In this document: piece after piece, positions 8,402 through 16,471 of the stretch
Layout: every line of letters begins with the position of its first letter
Position numbering within the stretch: the stretch's first letter is position 1
Origin: an uncultured Jannaschia sp.
Lineage (GTDB): Bacteria; Pseudomonadota; Alphaproteobacteria; Rhodobacterales; Rhodobacteraceae
Direction of reading: 5' to 3'
Assembly (NCBI RefSeq): GCF_947494025.1
Contig: NZ_CANLTQ010000024.1
Coordinates: 1-43,220, forward strand
DNA length: 43,220 nt
Made by a program: the position numbers and the translations under genes
Notes under the pieces: generated by a model
Told to the model about the DNA's origin: nothing
Databases searched by the model: none
The model's input: the letters and a program-made list of their open reading frames with translations, nothing else

Positions 8402-9061
8402 TCAGCTTCCGGCCGCCGCGACCTCCTCCGCGACCAGCGACCGCAGCTCGGCCTCGCCGAACGGCTCGACCGGCCGATTGTTGACGAAGAAAGTCGGGGT
8501 TCCGCGGATGCCGACGGCTTCCACGTCGGCGCGGTCCTGGTTGAGGATCGCCACCACGTCGGGTGCAAGCATCTGCGTCCGCGCCGCCTCGGCGTCCAGC
8601 CCGGCTTCGGCCGCGACATCGAGGATCAGCCCGGATTCCGGTGCGCCGCGCGAAGCCCAGCGGGGCTGCTCGCGAAGAACGGCCTCCAGCACCGGCTCGT
8701 AGACGCCCTGCATCCGCGCCGCCTCCAGCACGCGGATCGCCTCCTCGGAGGCTTCGCCGTGGAACGGCGTGTATCGGATCGCCACGCGCACCGCATCGCC
8801 ATGCTCGGCCATGATGTCCTTCACCACCGGATAGAAGGCGCGGCAGGCCTCGCAGGCCGGGTCGAAGAACTCGACGATGGTGACGGGCGCATCCTCGGGT
8901 CCGAGGATCGGTGCATGTGGGCGAAGCAGCGCCTCGGCCTGCGCGGACGGAACCGCCGCCGTTTCCGCCACCGGTCCCGCGCGAGTGGCGAACCAGGCGG
9001 CGAGGGCGAAGCCCGCGAGGCACAGCACGAGGACGGACAGGACGAGCAACCTGCGATTCAT
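8402..9061 (-). CDS. DsbA/DsbG-like thiol oxidoreductase, membrane anchored
   Basis: A 219-aa protein with an N-terminal helix (LLVLSVLVLCLAG), then a thioredoxin-fold domain with an inserted helical region. The active site is CEAC (Cys70, Cys73) and the cis-Pro loop is RGTPTFF. The start ATG 9061 overlaps the stop of the DsbB-like gene (ATGA). This pairing mirrors BdbC/BdbD, where a DsbB-like membrane protein re-oxidises a DsbA-like enzyme. With two Sco proteins in the same operon, it may control the thiol state of Cu-binding sites. Confidence 0.9.
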   Translation of the reverse strand: MNRRLLVLSVLVLCLAGFALAAWFATRAGPVAETAAVPSAQAEALLRPHAPILGPEDAPVTIVEFFDPACEACRAFYPVVKDIMAEHGDAVRVAIRYTPFHGEASEEAIRVLEAARMQGVYEPVLEAVLREQPRWASRGAPESGLILDVAAEAGLDAEAARTQMLAPDVVAILNQDRADVEAVGIRGTPTFFVNNRPVEPFGEAELRSLVAEEVAAAGS

Positions 9062-9483
9062 GAACGTGATTCCTTCAAGGATAGAGCTGACAGTCCGACG
9101 ACGAGCGCGAAGGCCATGAGCGACAGAAGCGGGATCGGCATGCCGAGGATCAGCTGGTTCTCGTCGGTGCAGGACGGGCCGGTCGCGGTGCAGGGCTGGA
9201 TCGGCTCCGGGATCAGACCGGCGTAGAGGCCCACGTGCCAGAGCGCGATTGCGGCACCGCCGAGTCCGAGCACCACGCCGTAGCGTCCGACGCGGGCATC
9301 CTGCCACCAGAGCCCGAGCCCCAGCACGATGGCCAACGGGAACATGAAGACGCGTTGGTACCAGCACAGCAGGCAGGGCATCTGGCCCAGCACCTCGCCG
9401 ACGAACAGTACGGCCAGCGAAGCGGCGAACGCCACGATCCATGCGGCCGCGAGGGCCGTCTCGCCGGACAATCGCCGTATCAC
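9058..9483 (-). CDS. DsbB/BdbC-like disulfide formation protein
   Basis: A 141-aa protein with four membrane helices. The quinone-side pair is CLLCWYQR and the second periplasmic pair is in QPCTATGPSC, as in BdbC/DsbI proteins. It passes electrons from the DsbA-like partner to quinone. It overlaps both neighbours by four bases, which ties its expression to Sco copy 2 and the DsbA-like protein. Confidence 0.9.
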   Translation of the reverse strand: MIRRLSGETALAAAWIVAFAASLAVLFVGEVLGQMPCLLCWYQRVFMFPLAIVLGLGLWWQDARVGRYGVVLGLGGAAIALWHVGLYAGLIPEPIQPCTATGPSCTDENQLILGMPIPLLSLMAFALVVGLSALSLKESRS

Positions 9484-10088
9484 GAGGACATCTGCCGTTT
9501 CAGGCCCGCGAGGATCTCCTCGACGGGCGTGCCATACGACCAGGATTGGACGTAGACCCCGTCGGGGCCGAACAGGAACAGCTGCGAGGAATGACCTATC
9601 GCGTAGCCGCCCGGCGCTGCGGTCTGCTCGACCTTCTCGTAGTAGATGTGGAAGCTGTGTGCCGTGCGGTCGATCTGCTCCGGCGTTCCGGTGAGCCCCA
9701 CGAGCCTCGCGTCGAAGCGCGGCACGAACTCCGCCAGCATCGAGGGCGTGTCCCGTTCCGGATCGACCGAGATGAAGAGCGGCTGCACCCGCGCAGCGTC
9801 GTCGCCCAGGCCCTCCATCACCGCCGCGACCTCGGCCAGGGTCGTCGGGCAGACGTCCGGGCAGTTCGTGAAGCCGAAGAAGACCAGCATCCAGCGACCC
9901 GCGAAATCCTCTTGCGTGCGGATCATGCCCTGATGGTCCGTCAGTTCGAAGGCCGCCTGGAATCCCGGGCCGCCCTTTTCAACTTGAGCCGCGCGATAGT
10001 CCGCCCAGAGCAACAGCCAGACGAGTGCGAACGCGGCGATGCCGATCGATATCCGTCCCGCCGTTCGGACCGTCATGGAACGGAGCAC
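9480..10088 (-). CDS. Sco1/SenC family copper chaperone (copy 2)
   Basis: A Sco protein of about 202 aa, the first gene of the leftward operon. A single membrane helix spans residues 13-30; the Cu site is NCPDVCP (Cys76, Cys80) with a distal His in YAIGHSSQ. The start is uncertain: GTG 10088 or ATG 10076 (MTVRTAG), neither with a good Shine-Dalgarno; I give the longer form. It is clearly diverged from copy 1, so the pair probably has split tasks rather than being a recent duplication. Confidence 0.9.
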   Translation of the reverse strand: MLRSMTVRTAGRISIGIAAFALVWLLLWADYRAAQVEKGGPGFQAAFELTDHQGMIRTQEDFAGRWMLVFFGFTNCPDVCPTTLAEVAAVMEGLGDDAARVQPLFISVDPERDTPSMLAEFVPRFDARLVGLTGTPEQIDRTAHSFHIYYEKVEQTAAPGGYAIGHSSQLFLFGPDGVYVQSWSYGTPVEEILAGLKRQMSS

Positions 10089-10112
10089 TGCGTCGAAATC
10101 ATCATGACGCGG

Positions 10113-10143
10113 GAGATAGGGCCTACAGCAGGTAGAGGTTCAA
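10113..10143 (-). promoter_or_regulatory. MerR-type promoter of the Sco/Dsb/PCuAC/M23 operon
   Basis: On the minus strand TTGAAC (10143-10138) and TATCTC (10118-10113) are separated by exactly 19 bases, the over-long spacer typical of MerR-family-activated promoters. The spacer holds CTCTAC-CTGCT-GTAG, a dyad. It lies 25-37 bp before the first Sco start and faces the divergent merR gene. The same core (TTGAA, CTCTA, CTGTAG) recurs before the CDF gene at 11725. Confidence 0.8.
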
Positions 10144-10214
10144 GGCGAATTAACCCGATACGGGATCCGGTCACGGGACCGTGAAACCGCCCTCGCCGCG
10201 GGATGCCCGATCAC

Positions 10215-10240
10215 CTAGACCCTACAGTCGATAGAGATGA
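10215..10240. promoter_or_regulatory. Probable MerR operator upstream of merR
   Basis: CCCTACAGTCGATAGAG at 10220-10236 is a dyad-like sequence resembling known CadR/PbrR operators. Its reverse complement (CTCTATCGACTGTAGGG) aligns with the spacer of the promoter at 10113-10143. It sits just before the merR Shine-Dalgarno, so autoregulation is likely. No convincing -10 hexamer is visible on the plus strand. Confidence 0.5.
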
Positions 10241-10250
10241 GGCAACGGCG

Positions 10251-10679
10251 ATGCATACGATCGGAACCCTTTCCGCCAGGACCGGAACCAAGGTCCAGAC
10301 GATCCGGTACTACGAGCAGATCGGCCTGATGCGCGAGCCGGGGCGGTCGTCCGGAGGGCAGCGCCGCTATCATGAGGCCGATCTCGATCGGCTCGCCTTC
10401 ATCCGCCATTCCCGCCAGCTCGGCTTTCCGCTCGATGCCATCCGTGAGCTGCTGGACCTGTCCGACAGCCCCTCCAGGCCCTGCGCCGAGGCCGACTCGA
10501 TCGCGCGGCGGCAGCTGCGGCAGGTCGAGCTGCGCATCGCGCGGCTCCAGGCGTTGCGCAAGGAGCTCAAGCGCATGGTCGCCGAATGCGACGGCGACAG
10601 CGTGGCCGAGTGCCGAGTCCTCGAAGTCCTGCGGGACCACTCGGAGTGCCTGACGGAGCACGAGGAGATCGGGGCGTGA
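10251..10679 (+). CDS. MerR family heavy-metal regulator, CadR/PbrR-like
   Basis: A 142-aa MerR protein. The N-terminal helix-turn-helix (MHTIGTLSARTG, TIRYYEQIGL, GGQRRYHEADL) is followed by a long dimer helix and a C-terminal metal loop. Cysteines at 78, 113 and 121 match the three-Cys pattern of CadR/PbrR regulators that sense Cd, Pb or Zn, rather than the two-Cys Ser77-type pattern of CueR. There is a further Cys133 and several His. The start is ATG 10251 with GAGG upstream; an earlier in-frame ATG at 10203 would add a non-homologous extension across the operator. It probably controls the divergent Sco operon and the CDF genes downstream. Confidence 0.9.
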   Translation: MHTIGTLSARTGTKVQTIRYYEQIGLMREPGRSSGGQRRYHEADLDRLAFIRHSRQLGFPLDAIRELLDLSDSPSRPCAEADSIARRQLRQVELRIARLQALRKELKRMVAECDGDSVAECRVLEVLRDHSECLTEHEEIGA

Positions 10680-10740
10680 GGCTCGAAGCGGGAACCCTCT
10701 TGGTCTTGGGTCTGTTTCCATCCGAGCCTGTAGATCCGAC

Positions 10741-11355
10741 ATGAGCGAGACCATCAAGCCGCAGGACGCGCGCCAGCGTCGCATCCTCTGGATCGTCCTC
10801 GTCTTGAACGTCGCCATCGCGGTCGGTTTCTTCGGCACCGGGGCGTTCGGCGACTCCTCGGCCCTGATCGCCAACGGGCTCGACAACACGTCCGACGCCT
10901 TCGTCTACGCCCTGAGCCTCTTTGCCATGTCCCGGTCCGGCCGGTGGAAGCGTGGCGCCGCGAATGTCTCGGGCGGCCTCCTCATCCTCTTCGCCATCGG
11001 GATCCTGTTCGACGCGGGACGCCGGTATCTGGAAGGATCGGATCCCCTCGGTCCCGTGATGATCGTGACGGCGATGATCGCGGCCGCGGTGAACTTCGCC
11101 TGCGTCATCCTGCTGCGCCGCATCCAAGACCCCGACGTGAACGTCCGCGCGGCCAACACGTTCAGCCTCAACGACTTCGTGGCCAATCTCGGCATCCTCA
11201 TCGCGGGCGGACTGGTGGCCTGGCTGGGCAGCAACTGGCCCGACCTCGTCGTCGGCGTCGCGGTCGCGGCGATCGCGGCCTGGGGCGGCGTCGGAATCCT
11301 GCGGGACACGCATGGCGAGCACCACAAGGCGGTTCATGACGACCCGGATGCATAG
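10741..11355 (+). CDS. CDF-superfamily cation transporter-like membrane protein
   Basis: A 204-aa protein with about five or six helices. [18 protein letters not shown] matches the TM2 metal-site region of cation diffusion facilitators (usually HxxxD/DxxxD), and a second site-like sequence occurs in [13 protein letters not shown]. The C-terminal cytoplasmic domain of normal CDF proteins is absent; the protein ends in [11 protein letters not shown], His-rich. It is 61 bases after merR and 23 bases before the YnfA gene, so all three may be one unit. Confidence 0.8.
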   Translation: MSETIKPQDARQRRILWIVLVLNVAIAVGFFGTGAFGDSSALIANGLDNTSDAFVYALSLFAMSRSGRWKRGAANVSGGLLILFAIGILFDAGRRYLEGSDPLGPVMIVTAMIAAAVNFACVILLRRIQDPDVNVRAANTFSLNDFVANLGILIAGGLVAWLGSNWPDLVVGVAVAAIAAWGGVGILRDTHGEHHKAVHDDPDA

Positions 11356-11378
11356 GACAGGAAACCGCGACGGAACCC

Positions 11379-11714
11379 ATGCCTGACATGCCCGCAGCGA
11401 TCGCATACCCGGTGGCCGCGCTGGCTGAAATTGTGGGCTGCTTCGCGATCTGGGCGTGGTGGCGCCTCGGGGCCGCGCCGCTCTGGCTGGCGCCCGGCAT
11501 CCTTTCGCTCGCGATCTTCGGCTGGCTGCTCGCTCAGGTCGAGACCGTCACGGCGGGGCGCGCCTTCGCCGCCTATGGCGGTGTTTACATCGCGGCGTCG
11601 GTGCTCTGGATGTGGCTGGCCGAGGGACAGCGACCGGACAGGTGGGACTTGATCGGTACGGCGATCTGCCTGGTCGGTGCGGCGATCATCCTGACCGCGC
11701 CGCGCGCTACATGA
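11379..11714 (+). CDS. UPF0060 (YnfA) family membrane protein
   Basis: A 111-aa protein with four helices. The family hallmarks are the N-terminal [19 protein letters not shown] and the later [20 protein letters not shown]. YnfA-like proteins are SMR-superfamily small transporters of uncertain substrate, often found beside metal-efflux genes. ATG 11379 follows the CDF-like gene by 23 bases. Confidence 0.92.
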   Translation: MPDMPAAIAYPVAALAEIVGCFAIWAWWRLGAAPLWLAPGILSLAIFGWLLAQVETVTAGRAFAAYGGVYIAASVLWMWLAEGQRPDRWDLIGTAICLVGAAIILTAPRAT

Positions 11715-11724
11715 CGAACCGGGC

Positions 11725-11755
11725 TTGAAGCTCTAGCCGCTGTAGCTGTTACATC
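11725..11755 (+). promoter_or_regulatory. MerR-type promoter of the CzcD-like gene
   Basis: TTGAAG (11725-11730) and TACATC (11750-11755) are 19 bases apart. The spacer reads CTCTAG-CCG-CTGTAG, close to the spacer of the promoter at 10113-10143. It begins 10 bp after the ynfA stop and 30 bp before the CDF start. The likely activator is the MerR at 10251. Confidence 0.78.
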
Positions 11756-11784
11756 CCTTCTCGAATGATTCGAGGAGCTATTCG

Positions 11785-12699
11785 GTGCCCCATGACCATG
11801 GCCACGGCCATATCGACCCCGCTTCCGGCGACCGCCGCGTCGCCATCGCGATCTGGGCCAACGGCCTGCTCACGGTCGCGCAGATCGTGGGGGGCATCCT
11901 GTCGGGCAGCCTCGCGCTGATCGCCGATGCGATCCACAACTTCTCGGACATGGCCTCGCTGGTGATCGCCTTCGGCGCACGCAAGATCGCGCGGCGCCCG
12001 GCCGATGCGAAGATGACCTTCGGCTACGGCCGGGTCGAGATCGTCGCCGCCCTCATCAACTATACCTCGCTGATCCTGATCGGGGTCTACCTTCTCTACG
12101 AGGGCGTGATGCGCTGGATCGAGCCCTCCGAGGTTGCCGGCTGGACGGTCGTGATCCTCGGCGGCGTGGCCCTTGCGGTAGACACGCTCACGGCGCTCCT
12201 GACCTACTCGATGCAGAAGGGCTCCGTGAACATCCGCGCGCTGTTCCTGCACAACCTGTCGGACGCGCTGGCCTCGGTCGCCGTGATCGTCGGCGGCACG
12301 CTGATCCTTCTCTATGACCTGTATTGGGTGGACCCGGCCATCACGATCGGGATCGCCGCCTACATCCTCTACCTTGCCCTGACCGAAATCGGCGGGCCGA
12401 TCCGCACGCTGATGCTGGGCAGCCCGCCCGACGTCGATACCGATGCGGTGATCGCCGCCGTGTCCGGAATCGACGGCGTCGAGGAGGTCCATCACGCGCA
12501 TTTCTGGCAGATGGAAGAACATGCCGTCGCGCTCGACACCCACGTCGTCGTGCCGCGCGACCGCTGGGGCGAGATCGAGGACATCAAGGCGGCGATCAAG
12601 TCGCGGCTGAAGGACGAGTTCGACGTCGAGCACTCGACGCTGGAGTTCGAGCCCGCCGACCGAAAGCACGCGGATGCCAACCTCTACGGGCACGGCTGA
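11785..12699 (+). CDS. CzcD-like CDF zinc/cadmium exporter
   Basis: A 304-aa cation diffusion facilitator. It has a His-rich start (HDHGHGH) and six helices. The transport site is HNFSD in TM2 and HNLSDA in TM5, the HxxxD/HxxxD form that suits Zn or Cd. The C-terminal cytoplasmic ferredoxin-like dimer domain starts near residue 205 and includes VEEVHHAHFWQME. It exports cytoplasmic metal against protons. Start ATG is preceded by GAGGAG. It is intact, unlike the second CDF gene at 34.4-35.3 kb. Confidence 0.93.
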   Translation: MPHDHGHGHIDPASGDRRVAIAIWANGLLTVAQIVGGILSGSLALIADAIHNFSDMASLVIAFGARKIARRPADAKMTFGYGRVEIVAALINYTSLILIGVYLLYEGVMRWIEPSEVAGWTVVILGGVALAVDTLTALLTYSMQKGSVNIRALFLHNLSDALASVAVIVGGTLILLYDLYWVDPAITIGIAAYILYLALTEIGGPIRTLMLGSPPDVDTDAVIAAVSGIDGVEEVHHAHFWQMEEHAVALDTHVVVPRDRWGEIEDIKAAIKSRLKDEFDVEHSTLEFEPADRKHADANLYGHG

Positions 12700-12714
12700 A
12701 AGGAGAGAAGGATT

Positions 12715-13076
12715 ATGTGGAAGGAACTCGCCATCGAGGCTCCAGGGGTCCTCGCGCTGGAATGCGCCGGCCGACTGTCCGAGCGCGACTTCGATGAGAT
12801 GCATGCCTGGATCGACCGGCAAGTCGCCCGGCATGACCGGCCTGCGCTCGTCGTCCTCATGGCGCGTTCGATGGCTATGAGAGCCCGTCGGCGTTCTGGG
12901 CAGACATGCAGATCGACGCGCGGCACGCAGACGACTTCGCACGCGTCGCGTTCGTCGCCGACGAGCCGTGGATCGAATGGGCCACGAAGGCGGGCGATCC
13001 GCTCACGTGCGCGGAGCTGAGGTGCGACGCGTCCGATCCGGCTACATCGGCACGACATGAACCGGCGACCCAATGA
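12715..13076 (+). pseudogene. SpoIIAA/STAS-like protein (DUF3478), frameshifted
   Basis: ATG 12715 has a good AAGGAGAG site and opens a SpoIIAA-like protein (MWKELAIEAPGVLALECAGRL). After RPALVVL (about 12858) the homologous sequence continues one frame away as GAFDGYESPSAFWADM and DEPWIEWATKAGD to a stop at 13074-13076. The length is 362 bases, one short of 363, so a single-base deletion near 12858-12862 explains it. It follows the CDF gene by 15 bases. It may be a sequencing error or a recent inactivation. Confidence 0.75.
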
Positions 13077-13848
13077 ACGTTCCTCCGTTGCTCGTGCATC
13101 GTCGGCATGGGAGCCGGCCTTCCGCGCGACGGTAATTCCGCGCCTCGCCATCGTCGACGTCGTGCGTGGAATTGCCATCGCGGGCGTGGTGCTGTTCCAC
13201 CTCGTGTGGGATCTCGCCTATCTCGGTGTCATCCCGGCTTGGATCGCATCCCATTCGCTGTGGCTGCTGTTCGGCCGCGTGCTCGCGGGCACCTTCATGG
13301 CTCTGGTCGGGGTGAGCCTCGTCCTCGCGTCGGCGGACGGGTTCCGGCGACGTGCGTTCATGCGGCGCCTCGCCGTGCTGGTCGCAGCGGCGCTCGCGAT
13401 CACGCTCGTGACTCGCGTCGCCTTCCCACAGACCTTCGTCTACTACGGCATCCTGCACGCCATCGCGGTGGCGAGCGTCATCGGCGCCCTCGCACTGCGC
13501 CTGCCCACTTCCGCCATCGCGGCGCTCGGCGTCGCGGCTTACGTCCTCGGCTTCTTCTGGACATCGGCGGCGTTCGATCCGCGATGGCTCGCCTGGACCG
13601 GCTTCGCGGCCATGCCTCCACGCAGCAACGACTTCGTTCCCGTCTTTCCGTGGATCGGGCTGACGCTGCTCGGCATGGCCGGAACGCGGCTGGCTCTTGC
13701 TCGAGGCTGGGCATATTGCGCGCGGCCGCTCGACGGGCGCGTCGATCGATCGCTGGCATGGATCGGTCGGCACAGCCTTCCGATCTACCTCATCCATCAA
13801 CCCGTACTGCTCGGCGTGCTGATCCCGCTCGTCGGGTTGGTTCGGTGA
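13057..13848 (+). CDS. DUF1624 / heparan N-acetyltransferase-like membrane protein (copy 1)
   Basis: A 263-aa protein with seven or more helices. The conserved start region VDVVRGIAIAGVVLFHLVWDLAYLG and the later GILHAIAVAS, FPWIGLTLLG and YLIHQPVL are typical of DUF1624, related to heparan-alpha-glucosaminide N-acetyltransferase and the wider acyltransferase 3 group. These move acyl groups across the membrane to periplasmic sugars; the substrate here is unknown. The start overlaps the end of the SpoIIAA-like gene. A second copy is at 37859-38611. Confidence 0.85.
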   Translation: MNRRPNERSSVARASSAWEPAFRATVIPRLAIVDVVRGIAIAGVVLFHLVWDLAYLGVIPAWIASHSLWLLFGRVLAGTFMALVGVSLVLASADGFRRRAFMRRLAVLVAAALAITLVTRVAFPQTFVYYGILHAIAVASVIGALALRLPTSAIAALGVAAYVLGFFWTSAAFDPRWLAWTGFAAMPPRSNDFVPVFPWIGLTLLGMAGTRLALARGWAYCARPLDGRVDRSLAWIGRHSLPIYLIHQPVLLGVLIPLVGLVR

Positions 13849-14124
13849 CGGGTTCTCATCCTCGGCGCCTGCTCAGGTACGGGAGGTCTGGAGCGGGTTG
13901 CGGTGTTCGTCAGGATGCACCCCGGCATTGGCTCCGTCTCGTTTCACCAAAGCCGCCATTCACGCCCGTCGCAGCATTGGTTAACGATAGTTCGAGGACC
14001 AAGCTCCTCTCGCGGCAGGGCGCCTGCTCCGGGCGTTTGAAGCAGATCCGAGCGCTTCGCTTCTCCAAACGAACTCTTCGGGCTGACGATCGGAACCTTC
14101 TCAATCTTCAGATCGGAGGTTTCC
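13849..14124. other. Gap with no supported gene
   Basis: I see no coding region with family resemblance here. The 3' part (GGAACCTTC at 14091-14099 and GGAGGT just before 14125) is the upstream region of the integrase remnant. Confidence 0.5.
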
Positions 14125-14184
14125 ATGGAAGAGAAGACCACAAAGCTGCGCCAGCGGATGATCGAGGACATGAATATTCGCGGA

Positions 14185-14192
14185 ATGGGCGA
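14185..14192. repeat. Target-site duplication, left copy
   Basis: ATGGGCGA directly before the IS left end; identical to 15678-15685. Confidence 0.9.
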
Positions 14193-14329
14193 GGTAGTGC
14201 CCCACGGGGTGGTGTAGGAGGCCGCGCGCAGAGCCATTTGGCGTATCGCATCGCGCGGCCAGTCTGGCGGCCACCGCGCTTCTTCGTAGTCTGAGGTTGT
14301 TCGAGCCGACGACAACGAAGGAAAGCACG

Positions 14330-15610
14330 ATGACCGAGACCATGATCGACCTTCCGGGCGTGATCGCCAAGAGCGACGACACGGACTTTCTGCGCGAGCT
14401 GATCCAGGATGCCGCGCAGCGGCTGATGGACATCGAGGTGGCCGCTGTGTGCGGTGCCGGACATGGCGAGCGCAGCCCGGAGCGGGAGAACCAGCGCAAC
14501 CACTGCCCCGGCAGGCGATTGCGCAGCAATCTGCCGAGAGGGGGCTACCGGCCGCGCCGATGGGATACGCGGGCGGGCACGATCGGGCTGAACATTCCGA
14601 AGTTGCGCAAGGGCAGCTATTTCCCGACCTTTCTGGAGCCGCGCAGAACGGCCGAGAAGGCGCTGATGGCGGTGATACAGGAGGCGTACATCCACGGTGT
14701 CTCCACCCGCGCCGTTGACGATCTGGTGCGCGCCATGGGTCTGACGGGCACGTCCAAGAGCCAGGTGTCGTGGCTCTGCGAGGAGATCGACGAGCGGGTG
14801 CAGGTGTTTCTGAACCGACCACTGGAGGGTGACTGGCCGTTCCTGTGGCTCGACGCCACCTACGTGAAGCTGCGTGAGGGCGGACGCATCGTCTCGATGG
14901 CGGTGATAGTGGCCGTGGCGGTCAACGCGGACGGCCGACGCGAGATACTTGGCATCGCCGTCATGCCTTCCGAAGCCGAAGCCTTCTGGTCTGACTTCTT
15001 GCGCTCCCTGACCCGGCGCGGCCTGCGTGGCGTGCAGATGGTGATCAGCGATGCCCATGAGGGCCTCAAGGCGGCCGCACGCAAGATCCTGGGGTCTGGA
15101 TACCAGCGCTGTCGTGTGCATTTTCAGCGCAATCTCTTGGCCCGCGTGGGCAAGGCCAACAAGCCGGTGGTCAGCGCCGTGGTGAAGACCGTTTTCGCCG
15201 AGACCGACCGCGACCAGGCCCATGCCCGCTGGCGCGAGGTGGCCGACAACCTCCGTGACCGGTTCCGCGACGTGGCCAAACTCATGGACGGTGAAGGCGT
15301 GAAGCGATCGATCCGGGGGATCGATCGTAGCCGGAACGAGCACGACGTCCTCGCCTACATGGCCTTCGATGAGAGCCTGCGCTCGAAGCTGCACAGCACC
15401 AACCCGCTGGAGCGCGTAAACAAGGAGATCAAGCGGCGGACCAATGTCGTGGGGATCTTCCCCAACCGTGAGGCCGTCGTCCGCCTCGTCGGGGCGCTCA
15501 TGCTGGAGCAAAACGACGAGTGGGCCGTCTCCCGCCGCTACATGCCAGTGGAAAAGCTGACGGGCGTATGCGACGATGCCCACGCGGCAACGATGATCGC
15601 CGCCCAGTGA
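14330..15610 (+). CDS. IS256-family transposase
   Basis: A 426-aa DDE transposase. The catalytic residues are Asp175 (LWLDATYVK), Asp241 ([10 protein letters not shown]) and Glu361 ([15 protein letters not shown]). Other family blocks are [18 protein letters not shown] and [18 protein letters not shown] 14330 (MTETMID) follows AAGGAAAG. Compared with the usual family sequence as I recall it, two stretches look inserted: about residues 58-72, between ENQRN and [10 protein letters not shown], and about residues 322-338, between LMD and DVLAYMAF. Each contains a palindrome at DNA level and keeps the frame. Activity is therefore uncertain. Confidence 0.92.
   Translation: MTETMIDLPGVIAKSDDTDFLRELIQDAAQRLMDIEVAAVCGAGHGERSPERENQRNHCPGRRLRSNLPRGGYRPRRWDTRAGTIGLNIPKLRKGSYFPTFLEPRRTAEKALMAVIQEAYIHGVSTRAVDDLVRAMGLTGTSKSQVSWLCEEIDERVQVFLNRPLEGDWPFLWLDATYVKLREGGRIVSMAVIVAVAVNADGRREILGIAVMPSEAEAFWSDFLRSLTRRGLRGVQMVISDAHEGLKAAARKILGSGYQRCRVHFQRNLLARVGKANKPVVSAVVKTVFAETDRDQAHARWREVADNLRDRFRDVAKLMDGEGVKRSIRGIDRSRNEHDVLAYMAFDESLRSKLHSTNPLERVNKEIKRRTNVVGIFPNREAVVRLVGALMLEQNDEWAVSRRYMPVEKLTGVCDDAHAATMIAAQ
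14510..14535. repeat. Palindrome in an in-frame insert of the transposase (1)
   Basis: GGCAG (14510-14514) and ATTGC (14518-14522) pair with GCAAT (14526-14530) and CTGCC (14531-14535), with a GCG bulge and a GCA loop. It lies in the extra segment of about 42-45 bases that separates two conserved transposase blocks. Confidence 0.6.
15305..15327. repeat. Palindrome in an in-frame insert of the transposase (2)
   Basis: CGATCGATCC (15305-15314) and GGATCGATCG (15318-15327) form perfect 10-bp arms around GGG. It lies in the second extra segment of the transposase, between LMD and DVLAYMAF. Confidence 0.65.
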
Positions 15611-15677
15611 ACGAGCGACACCAGCTACGAAGAAGCAGGTGGACGCCAGTTCTTACACCATCTCCTGGGACACTACC

Positions 15678-15685
15678 ATGGGCGA
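15678..15685. repeat. Target-site duplication, right copy
   Basis: ATGGGCGA directly after the IS right end; identical to 14185-14192. The integrase homology resumes from here. Confidence 0.9.
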
Positions 15686-15770
15686 CAAGGCCCGAGACAG
15701 GCCCACATCCGGCTAAGGATTTTGCCGCGTTCTTCGGCGCTCGCCGGACACCGCCCACCGCGCGCAGCGG

Positions 15771-15982
15771 CGTCACGCGGTTCGACAGCGCCGCAATGAT
15801 CGGGGTCTTCGGGGCTGTTCCACGGGCGCCCCGATGGGGTCACGCGAAGCCGGTCCGGTCGTGACACAGCAAACCCCTTCAGGATCGCGACGATCCACTC
15901 GAGGAGTTGCACGTCTATTTCGACGTCGATCTCGTCCGCGGGAGAGGTCTCCATCTAGCGACCGGTTGCCCACATCCGGCCT
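15771..15982. other. Degenerate spacer, no supported gene
   Basis: A minus-strand frame from ATG 15954 begins METSPADEIDVEIDVQLLEW, which looks protein-like, but then runs into the reverse of the integrase remnant. I do not recognise it and cannot support it as a gene. Confidence 0.3.
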
Positions 15983-16358
15983 GTCATCTCAGGCGGACGT
16001 AGCCCAGATCCCGGTTGTCGCGCTTCGGATCTCACCCTCGTAGACCGAGAAGTTGGTTAACTCCTCGATATTGGTGAAGTGCGAGATCACGAGGAGCGGG
16101 TCCCGAGCCATCGACGCCATCCCATGTCGAGATCAGGTCGCGGAGCTCCTCGCCGTCCGGGACGCCCTGCAGCGACAGGAGCAGGTCAACCGCGGGGTGC
16201 GTGACGAGGTCGATGCCGACGGCATGGTCCGGAAGATCACCGCCATCCCGCTCACGAGCATGTCCCGCATGGTGGCACCCCTCGCTTGTTACGATGCGGG
16301 CGGGGCGGATGCCGTTCGCGGCAAGAAGGAGACTGAAATCTTCCCTGACGTCGCGCAA
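15983..16358 (-). pseudogene. Decayed second copy of the histidine phosphatase-fold gene
   Basis: The DNA resembles 20758-21130 closely, including the blocks CGGACGTAGCCCAG, GTTGTCGCGCTTCGG and GGTGAAGTGCGAGAT. The translated segments LLLAANGIRPARIVTSE, VDLVTHPAVDLLLSLQG and DLISTWDG match the intact protein at 20725-21534. The frame is broken by small deletions around 16045 and 16100, and the N-terminal third with the RHG motif is absent. It is an inactivated paralogue, not a fresh duplication. Confidence 0.85.
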
Positions 16359-16471
16359 AAGCGCAGACCTCGACTCACGATTGCGAGCGCCAATAGATGG
16401 TCTACGAGGGTTACGTTACCCTGTCCGAGCGGATTTCGCATCAGGACCAAGCATAGAAGGCCATCGACCGG

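Larger units (their letters stand above)
14193..15677 (+). mobile_element. IS256-family insertion sequence, complete
   Basis: A 1,485-bp element. The left end begins GGTAGTGCCCCA and the reverse complement of the right end begins GGTAGTGTCCCA; the outer 24 bases match at 20 positions. It is flanked by the perfect 8-bp duplication ATGGGCGA at 14185-14192 and 15678-15685, the usual length for this family. It carries one transposase gene and looks able to move unless the insertions in the transposase disable it. Confidence 0.92.
14125..15770 (+). pseudogene. Tyrosine-type integrase remnant, split by the IS256-family element
   Basis: ATG 14125, with GGAGG upstream, opens MEEKTTKLRQRMIEDMNIRG, the N-terminal SAM-like domain of tyrosine recombinases, and stops in the IS end. 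Removing the IS and one target copy joins GMGD to KAR at 15686. Scattered further homology follows in shifting frames: QAHIR, then DFAAFFGARRTPPTA to about 15770. The rest of the integrase, including all catalytic residues, is gone. So the gene was already decaying by frameshift, or decayed after the insertion. Confidence 0.75.

Noticed and set aside
7241-9226. A 661-codon plus-strand frame
   Set aside because: It is antisense to the Sco, PCuAC and DsbA-like genes, which have motifs and ATGA overlaps; the plus-strand product shows no family features.
10681-10740. A third MerR-type promoter before the CDF-like gene (GGAACC region)
   Set aside because: The spacing and dyad do not fit; the gene is more simply read from the merR promoter.
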